Assembly (NCBI GenBank): GCA_021773795.1
Contig: JAJFJT010000003.1
Location: forward strand, 62,001 to 126,000
Length of the DNA: 64,000 nt
Source of the DNA: Gammaproteobacteria bacterium
GTDB taxonomy: Bacteria > Pseudomonadota > Gammaproteobacteria > HK1
Direction of reading: 5' to 3'
Below the pieces are notes generated by a model, which was not told the DNA's origin, searched no databases, and worked only from the letters and a program-made list of their open reading frames with translations. This document shows, in pieces, positions 29,218-39,328 of the stretch. Within the stretch, counting starts at the first letter, position 1, and each line of letters starts with the position of its first letter. The position numbers and the translations under genes are program-made.

Positions 29218-31800
29218 ATGGCTGAATTTGCGAAGGAAATCCTCCAGGTCGACATTGAGGAGGAGATGAAGCAGTCCTATCTCGATTACGCTATGAGCGT
29301 GATCGTGGGGCGCGCCCTGCCGGATGTCCGTGATGGCCTGAAACCGGTACATCGGCGGGTGCTCTACGCTATGAGCGAGCTGGGCAATGCCTGGAATCGT
29401 CCTTACAAGAAGTCTGCCCGTGTGGTGGGTGATGTCATTGGTAAATACCATCCCCATGGCGACACGGCGGTGTATGACGCCATCGTGCGTATGGCTCAGC
29501 CCTTTTCCCTGCGCATGCCACTGGTGGATGGTCAGGGCAACTTTGGCTCCGTGGACGGTGATGCGCCGGCGGCCATGCGTTATACAGAAGTACGGATGTC
29601 CCGTTTGGCCCACGAAATCATGGCGGATCTCGATAAAGAGACCGTGGATTTCATCCCCAATTACGATGAACAGGATCACGAGCCGACAGTATTGCCCACC
29701 CGGGTACCCAATCTGCTGATTAATGGATCGGCGGGCATTGCAGTGGGTATGGCCACCAATATTCCGCCGCATAACCTCACCGAGGTCACTAACGCCTGCA
29801 TTGCCTATGTGGATGATCCGGAGATCGGTGTTGAGGGCCTGATGGGCCACATTCCGGGTCCGGATTTTCCCACGTCGGCGATTATTAACGGTGCTAAGGG
29901 CATACACGAGGCCTACCGCACCGGTCGTGGCCGTATCCATGTACGTGCCCGCAGTCATATCGAATTTGGGGAGGGCGGAAGTCGGGATCGCATCATCGTT
30001 ACTGAACTGCCCTTTCAGGTGAACAAGGCCCGGCTGGTGGAAAAGATTGCCGTGTTGGTGCGAGAGAAGAAGGTTTCGGGGATTGCCGAACTGCGCGATG
30101 AGTCAGACAAGGACGGTATGCGCATGGTGATCGAGGTGCGCCGTGGGGAAGTTCCCGAGGTGCTGCTCAACGTGCTGTATCAGCAGACCCAGCTACAGAC
30201 TGTGTTTGGCATCAATATGGTGGCCCTCATCGACGGCCGGCCCCAGCTGCTAAATCTCAGGCAGATCATTGAGGCTTTTATTCGCCATCGCCGCGAGGTG
30301 GTCACTCGGCGCACTCTGTTTGAGCTACGTAAGGCGCGTGAGCGCGCCCATATCCTGGAAGGCCTGGCAGTGGCGCTATCTTCCATTGATGAAGTGATTG
30401 CACTGATTAAAGCCTCTGCCAACCCGGCCGCGGCAAAGGCGGGGTTGCTGGCCCGGGTTTGGCCCGCTGAGTTGGTGGCGGAGATGGTGCAACGGGCGGG
30501 GGCTGAGAGTCGTACCGATGCCATGGCGGACTATGGTTTGCGTGAGGATGGCTATCACTTGTCACCGATTCAGGCCCAGGCTATTTTGGATCTGCGTCTG
30601 CACCGTCTCACCGGGCTGGAACAGGACAAGCTGCTGGAGGAATTCAAAGGCTTGCTGGCGGCCATAGCTGAGTTGCTGCGTATTCTGAATAATCCGGAAC
30701 GCCTGATGGAGGTCATCCGTGAAGAATTGGTAGCGCTCCGTGATCAATACGGGGATCAGCGGCGCAGCGAGATCGTGGAACAGCACATCGGATTAAATCG
30801 TCAGGATCTGGTGGTTCCCGAGGATGTGGTGGTGACCCTTTCTCGCGCTGGTTATGTCAAGGCCCAGCCGGTGGATGAGTATCGTGCGCAGCGGCGTGGC
30901 GGACGCGGTAAGACCGCCGCCCGGGTGAAGGAAGCCGACTTGGTCGATTACCTGCTGGTGGCCAATACCCACGACACTATTCTGTGCTTTTCCAGCCGTG
31001 GCAAGGTCTTTTGGCTCAAGGTCTATGAGCTGCCTCAGTCCGGGCGCAGCACCCTGGGTACCCCCATCGTGAATCTGCTGAAGCTGGAGGATGGCGAGCG
31101 TATCAGCGCCATTTTGCCACTGCAGGACTTTTCCAGGCCGGGTTATGTGTTTATGGCCACGGCTGGTGGTGTGGTGAAAAAATGTGCGCTGGAGAATTTC
31201 TCGCGCCCCCGTAGCAACGGCATCATCGCCATCGAACTTCGGGGTGAGGATCAGTTGGTGGGAGTCGCCATTACTGACGGCACCCAGGAGATTATGTTGT
31301 GCAGCGATGGCGGCAAGATCATCCGTTTCAACGAGAGTGAAGTGCGACCCATGGGGCGGACCTCCCGCGGTGTACGCGGGATGACACTGACCGGGAAACA
31401 GCAACTCATTGCCTTGTTGCCGGTGGAGGCCGGGCATCTGGAGCTGAGTCGGGTATTGACGGCAACCGAGCACGGTTACGGCAAGTGCACCCGGGTGACG
31501 GAATTTCGTACTCAGGGACGTGGCGGCAAGGGGTTGATTGCTATCCAGAGTAGCGAGCGCAATGGCGCCATGGTGGGGGCTCTGTTGGTGGAGGAGGCCG
31601 ATGATGTGGTGCTGATTTCCAATGGTGGCGTGCTGGTGCGCACCGCAGTGGATGGCATTAGTGTGCTGGGGCGGAATACCCAGGGGGTCAAGCTGATTAA
31701 TTTATCGAAGAAGGAATCGCTTATCGGTCTGGAACGGATAAGCGAGGACGAGCAATCTAACGAGGCCGGGGAGAAGGAAGCAGATGACACGCCTGTATAA
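29218..31800 (+). CDS. gyrA: DNA gyrase subunit A
   Basis: 860 residues. The catalytic tyrosine region is [11 protein letters not shown]; the quinolone-resistance region [21 protein letters not shown] has Thr at the usual Ser83 place (DTAVYD). The C-terminal DNA-wrapping pinwheel carries the GyrA box QRRGGRGK (near residue 560). It makes up the breakage-reunion half of gyrase, with GyrB elsewhere. The last 17 bases overlap serC, linking gyrA to the amino acid operon as in pseudomonads. Confidence 0.98.
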   Translation: MAEFAKEILQVDIEEEMKQSYLDYAMSVIVGRALPDVRDGLKPVHRRVLYAMSELGNAWNRPYKKSARVVGDVIGKYHPHGDTAVYDAIVRMAQPFSLRMPLVDGQGNFGSVDGDAPAAMRYTEVRMSRLAHEIMADLDKETVDFIPNYDEQDHEPTVLPTRVPNLLINGSAGIAVGMATNIPPHNLTEVTNACIAYVDDPEIGVEGLMGHIPGPDFPTSAIINGAKGIHEAYRTGRGRIHVRARSHIEFGEGGSRDRIIVTELPFQVNKARLVEKIAVLVREKKVSGIAELRDESDKDGMRMVIEVRRGEVPEVLLNVLYQQTQLQTVFGINMVALIDGRPQLLNLRQIIEAFIRHRREVVTRRTLFELRKARERAHILEGLAVALSSIDEVIALIKASANPAAAKAGLLARVWPAELVAEMVQRAGAESRTDAMADYGLREDGYHLSPIQAQAILDLRLHRLTGLEQDKLLEEFKGLLAAIAELLRILNNPERLMEVIREELVALRDQYGDQRRSEIVEQHIGLNRQDLVVPEDVVVTLSRAGYVKAQPVDEYRAQRRGGRGKTAARVKEADLVDYLLVANTHDTILCFSSRGKVFWLKVYELPQSGRSTLGTPIVNLLKLEDGERISAILPLQDFSRPGYVFMATAGGVVKKCALENFSRPRSNGIIAIELRGEDQLVGVAITDGTQEIMLCSDGGKIIRFNESEVRPMGRTSRGVRGMTLTGKQQLIALLPVEAGHLELSRVLTATEHGYGKCTRVTEFRTQGRGGKGLIAIQSSERNGAMVGALLVEEADDVVLISNGGVLVRTAVDGISVLGRNTQGVKLINLSKKESLIGLERISEDEQSNEAGEKEADDTPV

Positions 31801-32863
31801 TTTCAGCGCTGGACCGGCGACCCTGCCGGATGCGGTGCTTGCACGTATCCGCGAGGACATTCCGGAGTGGCAGGGGCTGGGCAGCTCGGTGATGGAGGTG
31901 AGTCACCGTGGAGCGGAGTTCATGGCCTTGGCGGCGGCCGCAGAGGAGCGTCTGCGTAGCCTGCTTGCTATTCCAGCGGGCTATCGCGTGCTCTTTCTTC
32001 AGGGCGGGGCCAGCCTGCAGTTTTCCGCGGTGCCACTTAATTTGTTGCGTGGCCGGGAAACGGCGGACTACGTGGATACTGGAATCTGGTCACACAAGGC
32101 GCTGGCCGAGGCCAAGCGCTATTGCCAAGCCGGTGTCGCCGCCAGCAATGCAGAACAGGCGGATTTTGCCATTCCCGCTCAGCAGGACTGGCAACTCAAT
32201 CCCGATGCCGCCTATCTCCATTACACCCCCAACGAGACCATTGCCGGGGTAGAGTTTCACTGGATTCCGGATAGCGGTTCGGTGCCGTTGGTGGCGGATA
32301 TGTCCTCTACCATCCTCTCCCGCCCCCTGGATATAGATCGCTTTGGGCTGATCTATGCCGGGGCGCAAAAGAATATCGGTATCGCCGGGCTGACCGTGGT
32401 GATCGTGCGTGAAGATTTAATCGGCGAGGCTATGGCCTGTACGCCGGGCCTGCTGGACTATGCGGTACAGGCCAAAAGCGACTCCATGCAAAACACCCCC
32501 TGTACCTTTGCCTGGTATGTGGCGAGCCTGGTTTTTGAGTGGATCGAGGCATTTGGCGGGCTCGAGGCCATGGCTGAGTACAACCGGCGCAAGGCCAAGA
32601 AGCTCTATGCAGCCATTGATGCCTCGGACTTCTATCGCAATCCGGTTGCCCATGAGTGTCGCTCGTGGATGAACGTGCCCTTTTTGCTCGCCGACGATGG
32701 CCTGAATGCGGCATTTCTGGAGCAATCAAAAGCCACGGGATTGCTGGCTCTCAAGGGGCACCGCGCCGTTGGTGGCATGCGTGCAAGTATTTACAATGCG
32801 ATGCCAGAAGCCGGTGTGGACAGCCTGATTGAATTCATGGCGGAATTTGAATGCCGCGCATAG
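31784..32863 (+). CDS. serC: Phosphoserine aminotransferase
   Basis: 359 residues. It converts 3-phosphohydroxypyruvate to phosphoserine and also serves pyridoxal phosphate synthesis. The conserved start [36 protein letters not shown], and the PLP lysine in [19 protein letters not shown] near residue 195 are clear. The ATG lies inside the end of gyrA, so translation is probably coupled. serA, which provides its substrate, follows after 22 bases. Confidence 0.97.
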   Translation: MTRLYNFSAGPATLPDAVLARIREDIPEWQGLGSSVMEVSHRGAEFMALAAAAEERLRSLLAIPAGYRVLFLQGGASLQFSAVPLNLLRGRETADYVDTGIWSHKALAEAKRYCQAGVAASNAEQADFAIPAQQDWQLNPDAAYLHYTPNETIAGVEFHWIPDSGSVPLVADMSSTILSRPLDIDRFGLIYAGAQKNIGIAGLTVVIVREDLIGEAMACTPGLLDYAVQAKSDSMQNTPCTFAWYVASLVFEWIEAFGGLEAMAEYNRRKAKKLYAAIDASDFYRNPVAHECRSWMNVPFLLADDGLNAAFLEQSKATGLLALKGHRAVGGMRASIYNAMPEAGVDSLIEFMAEFECRA

Positions 32864-32885
32864 CACTTAAGGACTCGAACAGACA

Positions 32886-34049
32886 ATGTATAAAATTCTT
32901 AGCCTGAACAATATCTCGGTGGCGGGGCTTGATCGCCTGCCGCGGGAAAGCTACGAAATTGCTTCGGAGATCCAGCATCCGGATGCCATCCTGCTGCGCT
33001 CCGCTTCGATGCACGATTACACCATTCCGGACAGTTTGCTGGCGGTGGGGCGAGCCGGTGCCGGGGTTAATAATATCCCGTTGGACAAGTTCACTGCGCG
33101 CGGTATTCCGGTCTTCAATACACCGGGCGCCAATGCCAATGCGGTGCTGGAACTGGTGGTTTCCGGGCTCTTTCTGGCGGCGCGGAATATTTGTCAGGCC
33201 TGGGACTTTAATCGTGGCTTGAGCGGCAGTGATGAGGAAATCAGCCGCCAGGTGGAGGCTCACAAAAAACAGTTTGTGGGCTTTGAATTACCGGGCCGTA
33301 CCCTCGGCATTATTGGCCTGGGTGCCATCGGCTCGCGGGTAGCCAATGTGGCTATCGGCCTTGGCATGAACGTCATTGGCTACGATACCAAGATCACGGT
33401 GGAGCGGGCCTGGAAACTGTCCTCGGATATCCAGCAGGCGGCCAGCATTGGCGACTTGCTGGCGCGCTCGGATTTTGTCAGCGTGCACGTTCCGCTGGTA
33501 GCGGAAAATCGTAATCTGATTAATGCCGATCGCATTCGCATGATGCGAGAGGGTGCGACGCTGCTAAATTTTGCCCGCCAGGGGATCGTCGATGATGAGG
33601 CGGTAGTCGAGGCTCTGGATGAAAACCGGCTGCACACCTATGTCACGGATTTCCCGACCCAGCGCCTGCAGGGGCTCGACAAGGTAATCTGTTTACCGCA
33701 TCTCGGTGCCTCCACCCGCGAGGCAGAGGATAACTGCGCGATTATGGTGGCGGATCAGGTGCGCGCTTTCCTGGAAGACGGCAACATCCGCAACTCAGTG
33801 AATTTCCCCGAGGCGGTGATGCCGCGTAACTCGGGTAACCGTATTGTTATCGTCAATGCCAATGTACCCAATATGCTGGGGCAAATTTCCACCACCCTGG
33901 CGGAGGTTGGCTTGAACATTATCGATATGCTCAACAAGTCTCGAGACGGTTTGGCCTATACCGTCACTGATGTGGAGCAGCCTATTCCCGATTCGGTGGT
34001 GGAGACCTTGTCGGCAATTGAAGGTGTGCTCACGGTGCGCACTCTTTAG
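32886..34049 (+). CDS. serA: D-3-phosphoglycerate dehydrogenase with ACT domain
   Basis: 387 residues: substrate and NAD domains with the nucleotide motif GLGAIGSRVA near residue 144, the catalytic Arg in NFARQGIVDD and the His in LPHLGASTREAEDN, then a C-terminal ACT domain (about 320-387, VNANVPNMLGQISTTLAEVGLNIIDM) that should bind serine for feedback inhibition. First step of serine synthesis. Its place between serC and pheA puts both serine genes in one operon; the pseudomonad version of this operon lacks serA here. pheA begins seven bases after the stop. Confidence 0.95.
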   Translation: MYKILSLNNISVAGLDRLPRESYEIASEIQHPDAILLRSASMHDYTIPDSLLAVGRAGAGVNNIPLDKFTARGIPVFNTPGANANAVLELVVSGLFLAARNICQAWDFNRGLSGSDEEISRQVEAHKKQFVGFELPGRTLGIIGLGAIGSRVANVAIGLGMNVIGYDTKITVERAWKLSSDIQQAASIGDLLARSDFVSVHVPLVAENRNLINADRIRMMREGATLLNFARQGIVDDEAVVEALDENRLHTYVTDFPTQRLQGLDKVICLPHLGASTREAEDNCAIMVADQVRAFLEDGNIRNSVNFPEAVMPRNSGNRIVIVNANVPNMLGQISTTLAEVGLNIIDMLNKSRDGLAYTVTDVEQPIPDSVVETLSAIEGVLTVRTL

Positions 34050-34056
34050 CTCGGCT

Positions 34057-35148
34057 ATGGCCAGCCAATACGAAGAGCATCTGGCAACGGTGCGCGATCA
34101 AATCGATCGCCTGGATCGTGAAGTGCTGGAGCGCTTTAGCCAACGCGCACGGCTCGCCCAGGAAGTGGCGAAGATCAAGGAAGATGGAGAGGGTAACGAG
34201 GATTATTATCGACCCGAACGGGAGGCCCAGGTATTACGCGCTCTGCTTCAGGAAAATCCGGGGCCATTGGCCGATGCTGAGGTAGCGCATCTGTTCCAGG
34301 AACTAATGTCGGCCTGTCGGGCGCTGGAGAACGCCATGGCGGTGGCCTTTCTTGGCCCCCGTGGTACCTACACTGAGGTGGCTGCTCTCAAGCACTTCGG
34401 GCGGGCAGTACAGGTGACTCCACTGGAGAGCATTGATGCGGTCTTTCGTGAAGTAGAGGCCGGCGGCTGCGAATATGGTGTGGTGCCGGTGGAGAATTCT
34501 ACCGAAGGGATGGTCAGCCATACGCTGGATATGTTTGTCCGTTCCCAATTGCAGATCTGCGGTGAGGTGAATATTCCTATTCATCACCATCTGCTGGGAA
34601 AAGGGGGTGAACTCAATGACCTGCGCCGCATTTATTCTCATCAGCAGTCCTTCGCACAGTGCCGGCGCTGGCTCGACGGGCATCTTCCCCAGGTGGAAAA
34701 GGTTGCGCTAAGCAGCAATGGCGAGGCGGCTCGTCGTGCGGCCATGGAACCGGAAACCGGGGCCATCGCCGGAGAGACTGCGGCCTCTGCCTACGGCCTG
34801 CAAACGATTGCGGAAAATGTGGAAGACGAGCCTGATAACACTACCCGTTTCCTGGTGGTTGGCAAGCGTTCGGTGCCGGCCAGTGGCGTGGACAAGACCT
34901 CCTTGCTGATCTCTGCCAAGAATCAGCCGGGTACGCTATTCCGTTTACTCAAGCCCTTTGCGCAAAGAAACATCAGTATGACTCGAATCGAGTCGCGTCC
35001 GGCTCGTCGTGGCCGTTGGGAGTATGTGTTTTTCGTGGATGTGGATGGCCATGTGGAGGACCCGGAGGTACGGGCCGCTCTGGAGGAACTTGAGGACACC
35101 GCCGGTATGGTGCGTGTGCTAGGCGCTTATCCAAAGGCCAGCTGGTAG
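34057..35148 (+). CDS. pheA: Bifunctional chorismate mutase/prephenate dehydratase
   Basis: 363 residues. An AroQ-type mutase domain (about 5-85, VRDQIDRLDREVLERFSQRARLAQEV) is followed by prephenate dehydratase (about 93-270, FLGPRGTYTEVAALKHFG, VPVENSTEGMVSHTLD, DNTTRFLVVG) and a C-terminal ACT domain with the Phe-binding IESRPAR. It leads chorismate to phenylpyruvate. The ATG at 34057 is chosen because the mutase starts there; the frame upstream overlaps serA. Confidence 0.96.
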   Translation: MASQYEEHLATVRDQIDRLDREVLERFSQRARLAQEVAKIKEDGEGNEDYYRPEREAQVLRALLQENPGPLADAEVAHLFQELMSACRALENAMAVAFLGPRGTYTEVAALKHFGRAVQVTPLESIDAVFREVEAGGCEYGVVPVENSTEGMVSHTLDMFVRSQLQICGEVNIPIHHHLLGKGGELNDLRRIYSHQQSFAQCRRWLDGHLPQVEKVALSSNGEAARRAAMEPETGAIAGETAASAYGLQTIAENVEDEPDNTTRFLVVGKRSVPASGVDKTSLLISAKNQPGTLFRLLKPFAQRNISMTRIESRPARRGRWEYVFFVDVDGHVEDPEVRAALEELEDTAGMVRVLGAYPKASW

Positions 35149-35151
35149 CTG

Positions 35152-36264
35152 ATGGATGCCAAATTTCTTTCCCTGGCTTTGCCGGGGGTACAGGCGCTGT
35201 CTCCCTATGAACCGGGCAAACCCATCGAGGAATTGCAGCGTGAATTGGGTCTGTCCGAGATCGTCAAACTGGCCTCTAATGAGTCGCCTTTGGGTTGTGG
35301 ACCCGCTGCACTCAAGGCCGCTGGTGCGACCCTTAATGAATTAGCGAGATATCCAGACGGCAGTGGCTTCGGGCTGAAACAAGCCTTGTCTCTGAAGCTC
35401 AACGTAGATACCGATTGCCTGACCCTTGGTAATGGCTCCAACGATGTGCTGGAACTGGTGGCACGGGCCTTTCTGAGTCCTGAGCACGAGGCGCTTTTCT
35501 CCGAACACGCCTTTGCCGTCTATCCGTTGGTAACCCAGGCCATCGGGGCTCGTGCGGTAGTGAGCCCGGCGCGTGACTGGGGCCATGATCTGGAGGCCAT
35601 GGCGGCCCGTATCAGTCTACGTACCCGCGTCATATTTATTGCCAATCCCAATAATCCCACCGGTACGTGGATTGACTGCGAGACCCTTGAACATTTTCTG
35701 GATGGGGTGCCTGCAACCACTTTGGTGGTGCTGGATGAGGCCTACTTCGAGTATGTTGCCGAGCCAAATTATCCGGATGGGGTGGGCCTGTTGCCTCGCT
35801 ATCCCAATTTGATCGTTACCCGTACCTTTTCCAAAGCCTATGGGCTTGCCGGCTTGCGGGTCGGTTACGGGGTTTCCAGTCCTGAGGTGGCGGATCTGTT
35901 GAATCGGGTGCGCCAGCCTTTCAATGTAAATAGTGTTGCCCTGGCCGCAGCAACGGCCGCACTGGCCGATAGTGAGCACCTGGCAGCTAGCGTGGCGGCC
36001 AATCAGGTAGGCATGGCCCAACTGGTGGCGGGTTGTCAGACTCTGGGGCTTTCCTATATACCGTCTGCGGGAAATTTTCTTACCGTGGATGTGGGTCACT
36101 CTGGGCGCACTATCTACCAGGCCTTATTGGAAAAAGGTGTGATCGTTCGTCCCATTGAGGCCTACGGCATGCCTCAACACCTGCGCATCAGCGTCGGTTT
36201 GAAGACCGAGAATATGCGTTTTTTGCAGGCACTGGAGGTTGTCTTGAAGGAGCGCGTATGTTGA
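35152..36264 (+). CDS. hisC: Histidinol-phosphate/aromatic aminotransferase (HisC2 type)
   Basis: 370 residues, fold-type I PLP aminotransferase. KLASNESPLGCGPAAL, the IANPNNPTGTW substrate loop, VLDEAYFEY and the PLP lysine in TRTFSKAYGLAGLRVGYG (near residue 230) are visible. It lies between pheA and tyrA, where the pseudomonad HisC2 is found, and probably also transaminates phenylpyruvate or prephenate in aromatic amino acid synthesis. Starts three bases after pheA and overlaps tyrA by seven. Confidence 0.93.
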   Translation: MDAKFLSLALPGVQALSPYEPGKPIEELQRELGLSEIVKLASNESPLGCGPAALKAAGATLNELARYPDGSGFGLKQALSLKLNVDTDCLTLGNGSNDVLELVARAFLSPEHEALFSEHAFAVYPLVTQAIGARAVVSPARDWGHDLEAMAARISLRTRVIFIANPNNPTGTWIDCETLEHFLDGVPATTLVVLDEAYFEYVAEPNYPDGVGLLPRYPNLIVTRTFSKAYGLAGLRVGYGVSSPEVADLLNRVRQPFNVNSVALAAATAALADSEHLAASVAANQVGMAQLVAGCQTLGLSYIPSAGNFLTVDVGHSGRTIYQALLEKGVIVRPIEAYGMPQHLRISVGLKTENMRFLQALEVVLKERVC

Positions 36265-37136
36265 TCCAGCGCTTGTGCATCGTGGGTGTCGGGCTCATGG
36301 GCGGATCCCTCGCCCGGGCCCTACGACAAGCCGGTGCCTGTGCTGAAATCGTGGGTGTCGGGCGGCGCGTAGAGAGGCTTGAAAAGGCCGTCAGTCTTGG
36401 AGTAATTGACGGCTACGACACAGACATCGCGCGCGCGGTAGCTGACGCCGATATGGTGGTACTGGCAGTGCCCGTGGGTGCCTTGGAGCACTGCTTTAGC
36501 GCCATGAAAGGGCATCTTGCAGCGGATGCTGTGGTCACTGATGTGGGCAGCGTCAAACGCCATGTGCTCCGAGCTGCCGAGTCGGCCTTGGGTGCGGTTC
36601 CGGACTATCTGGTTCCCGGGCACCCCATTGCGGGAGCGGAAAAGAGTGGCATAGAGGCAGCCGACGCTAGCCTGTATCAACATCGCCGGGTGATTTTGAC
36701 GCCTACAGAGCAGACCGATTCCAAAGCCCTGGAGCGGGCGCGTGCCATGTGGCAGGCCGCCGGCGCCGAGGTGGTGGAAATGGAGGCGGGGTATCACGAT
36801 GCGGTGCTTGCAGCCACCAGCCACCTGCCACACGTGCTCGCCTACGCTCTGGTAGATGTGCTCGGGAATATGCGCGAGCACCCGGATATCTTTCGCAATG
36901 CAGCAGGAGGCTTTCGTGATTTCAGTCGTATTGCATCCAGTGATCCGGATGTTTGGCGGGATATTTGCCTCACCAATTCTGATGAGATAGCCCGTGTGCT
37001 GGCCCGCTACCGTGAGGAACTGGCATGCCTGGAGGCGGATATACGTGCTGGTAACGGCGATCAGCTACGGCGGGTCTTCCAACGTGCCAAGGCCTTGCGC
37101 GACCAGTATGCCAAGGGTGAACTCAACGGTGACTGA
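36258..37136 (+). CDS. tyrA: Prephenate/arogenate dehydrogenase
   Basis: 292 residues. The NAD-binding CIVGVGLMGGSLARALRQAG is at the N-terminus, VLAVPVGALE and DVGSVK mark the nucleotide site, PGHPIAGAEKSGIEAA the active site, and SHLPHVLAYAL with GGFRDFSRIASSDPDVW the helical domain. It gives 4-hydroxyphenylpyruvate (or tyrosine from arogenate). No chorismate mutase or ACT domain is fused. In pseudomonads the gene is fused to aroA; here the two overlap by eight bases in different frames. Confidence 0.94.
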   Translation: MLIQRLCIVGVGLMGGSLARALRQAGACAEIVGVGRRVERLEKAVSLGVIDGYDTDIARAVADADMVVLAVPVGALEHCFSAMKGHLAADAVVTDVGSVKRHVLRAAESALGAVPDYLVPGHPIAGAEKSGIEAADASLYQHRRVILTPTEQTDSKALERARAMWQAAGAEVVEMEAGYHDAVLAATSHLPHVLAYALVDVLGNMREHPDIFRNAAGGFRDFSRIASSDPDVWRDICLTNSDEIARVLARYREELACLEADIRAGNGDQLRRVFQRAKALRDQYAKGELNGD

Positions 37137-38469
37137 GGCGCCGATCGATAGCGGGGGATTGGTATTTCAGCTCATTCCCGGTGGCTGTCTGCAGGGGCGG
37201 ATACGGCCACCGGGGGATAAATCCATATCCCACCGCGCACTGATGTTTGGTGCCCTGGCGGAGGGTGAAACCCGGATCGAAGGCTTTTTGGAGGGGGAGG
37301 ATACCCTCGCCACCCTGGCGGCTTTTCGCGCCATGGGCGTGGAGATAGGCCAGCCCGCAGCACATGAATTAGTCATTCAGGGGGTGGGTCTGCACGGTTT
37401 GAAGGCACCGAATGAGCCCCTGTATCTGGGTAACTCGGGTACCGCCATGCGCCTGCTTTCCGGGCTGTTGAGCGGTCAGACTTTCGACTCTGTGCTCACG
37501 GGTGATCCCTCCCTTTCTCGTCGTCCCATGGGACGGGTGACGGTGCCGCTGGCAAAAATGGGGGCACTCATTGACAGCAATGAGGCCGGGACGCCACCGC
37601 TCAACATTCATGGTGGAAGAGCACTCACAGGCTGTCGGCACCGTTTGCTGGTGGCCAGTGCACAGGTGAAATCCTGCTTGCTGCTCGCCGGGCTGTATGC
37701 CACGGGCCAGACATCGGTACAGGAACCGGCGGTTACCCGAGACCATACCGAGCGTATGTTGCAGGCCTTCGGTTATCCAGTGGAAGTGGCCGATGGGCAT
37801 ATCTCATTGCAAGGTGGTGGCCGACTCCGGGGCGGAGCATTACAGGTGCCCGCGGACATTTCTTCTGCGGCTTTCTTTCTGGTGGGAGCGGCCATTTCTG
37901 CGGGCTCGGAGCTGCTAATTGAAAATGTCGGCGTGAATCCCAGTCGCCTGGGAGTGATTCATATACTCCGGCTGATGGGGGCGGAGGTGGAATTTCGTAA
38001 CCCCCGGGAGTTTGGCCGTGAGCCGGTGGCCGATCTCCACGTCAAGGCCAGTACCCTGCAGGGGATACGCATTCCGCGGGAGCAAGTCTCTCTGGCCATC
38101 GACGAATTCCCCATCATTTTTATTGCCGCTGCCTGTGCCGAGGGCGAGACCGTGCTGGAGGGCGCTGAAGAATTGCGTGTCAAGGAAAGTGATCGTATTG
38201 CAGTGATGGCCGAGGGCCTGGTGGAACTAGGCATTTCCGCGCAGGCAACGGAAGACGGCATGATTATTCAGAGCGGCGCATTTTCCGGTGGCCGGGTGCA
38301 CAGCCATGGCGATCACCGCATTGCCATGGCCTTTGCCATGGCCGCACTGGTGGCCAAGGGGCCGATTGTCATTGATGACTGCGACAATGTGGCCACCTCT
38401 TTTCCTGATTTCGTGAAATTGGCCAGCGCAGCGGGCTTAAGAATTAATACGAAAGCGAGTGCAGGATGA
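37129..38469 (+). CDS. aroA: 3-phosphoshikimate 1-carboxyvinyltransferase (EPSP synthase)
   Basis: 446 residues from the GTG at 37129, inside the tyrA stop region. It joins PEP to shikimate-3-phosphate. PPGDKSISHRALMFGALAEG, YLGNSGTAMRLLSGLLSGQ, the RDHTERML region, and GDHRIAMAFAMAAL at the C-terminus are all standard. The glyphosate-contact loop LGNSGTAMR has Ala in the Gly96 equivalent place (GTA rather than GNAG of class I), as in class II enzymes. It overlaps cmk by four bases. Confidence 0.96.
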   Translation: MTEAPIDSGGLVFQLIPGGCLQGRIRPPGDKSISHRALMFGALAEGETRIEGFLEGEDTLATLAAFRAMGVEIGQPAAHELVIQGVGLHGLKAPNEPLYLGNSGTAMRLLSGLLSGQTFDSVLTGDPSLSRRPMGRVTVPLAKMGALIDSNEAGTPPLNIHGGRALTGCRHRLLVASAQVKSCLLLAGLYATGQTSVQEPAVTRDHTERMLQAFGYPVEVADGHISLQGGGRLRGGALQVPADISSAAFFLVGAAISAGSELLIENVGVNPSRLGVIHILRLMGAEVEFRNPREFGREPVADLHVKASTLQGIRIPREQVSLAIDEFPIIFIAAACAEGETVLEGAEELRVKESDRIAVMAEGLVELGISAQATEDGMIIQSGAFSGGRVHSHGDHRIAMAFAMAALVAKGPIVIDDCDNVATSFPDFVKLASAAGLRINTKASAG

Positions 38470-39152
38470 TGACAGAAAGCGTGCCTGTTATTACTCTGGA
38501 TGGTCCCAGTGGGGTGGGGAAGGGCACCATTGCCTGGCATTTGGCAACCCGGCTGAGCTGGCATTTGCTTGATAGCGGTGCTCTCTATCGTTTGCTGGCG
38601 CTGGCTTCAGCGCGCAAGCAGATAGCGCTGGAGGATGAGGATGCTCTGGCGCAGTTGGCGGCCGAGATGGATGTTCACTTTCGTAGCGGTGACGAGACCT
38701 GTCCGGTGTATCCGCTGTTGGATGGAGAGCCGGTGGGAGACGAGATCCGCAATGAAAGTTGCGGTAATCGTGCCTCACGTGTTGCCCGTTACCCTGGCGT
38801 TCGCAAGGCGCTGCTGGGCTTGCAGCATGGCTTTGTTTTACCACCGGGTCTGGTGGCCGATGGGCGCGATATGGGCACCGTGGTTTTCCCTCAGGCAGCG
38901 CTGAAAATATTCCTCAGCGCAAGCCCGGAGGCGAGGGCGCAAAGACGCTATAAACAGTTGAGGCATAAAGGAATTGATGCTAGCCTTGCCCGCCTGTCCG
39001 AGGAGATAGTCGAGCGCGATGAGCGTGACCGAAACCGTGCTATCGCCCCCCTCATTGCGGCCGCAGATGCCATCGATATCGACACCACAATGCTCGATAT
39101 TGACGGTGTGCTGGCGCGGGTGATGGAGGCGGTGCAGCAAAGCGGTCTGTGA
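38466..39152 (+). CDS. cmk: Cytidylate kinase
   Basis: 228 residues. The P-loop LDGPSGVGKGTIAWHLA is near residue 9, DSGALYRLLAL is the CMP-binding Asp-Ser region, and VADGRDMGTVVFPQAALKIFL with RDERDRNRAIAPL form the lid region. It phosphorylates CMP and dCMP. cmk-rpsA-ihfB is widely conserved. A ~160-base leader separates it from rpsA. Confidence 0.95.
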   Translation: MMTESVPVITLDGPSGVGKGTIAWHLATRLSWHLLDSGALYRLLALASARKQIALEDEDALAQLAAEMDVHFRSGDETCPVYPLLDGEPVGDEIRNESCGNRASRVARYPGVRKALLGLQHGFVLPPGLVADGRDMGTVVFPQAALKIFLSASPEARAQRRYKQLRHKGIDASLARLSEEIVERDERDRNRAIAPLIAAADAIDIDTTMLDIDGVLARVMEAVQQSGL

Positions 39153-39328
39153 TCCAAACGGCCTTCCGCCGTCGACAGTGGAAGGAGAGAATGACTGCAC
39201 CTCCTGGTGCGGTCTGAACAGTTACCCCTGATTGCCGGAATTTGGCATGTGGTGAGTTGCCCGGTCCCAAGGCTTGGGTTGGCACATCGTGCAAGGGGCA
39301 ACTTTACTGAAAAATGAGTGTAGATCTA

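Noticed and set aside
29167-29958. 263-codon ORF antisense to gyrA (also 46038-46862 opposite ilvD and 19310-19858 opposite ligA)
   Set aside because: They lie inside strongly conserved genes on the other strand, have no recognisable domains and low-complexity His/Gly/Arg-rich translations typical of shadows.
39153-39328. A gene in the cmk-rpsA gap
   Set aside because: No frame longer than a few dozen codons with a ribosome site; the stretch fits an rpsA leader with small hairpins such as GCACC-TCCT-GGTGC near 39200.
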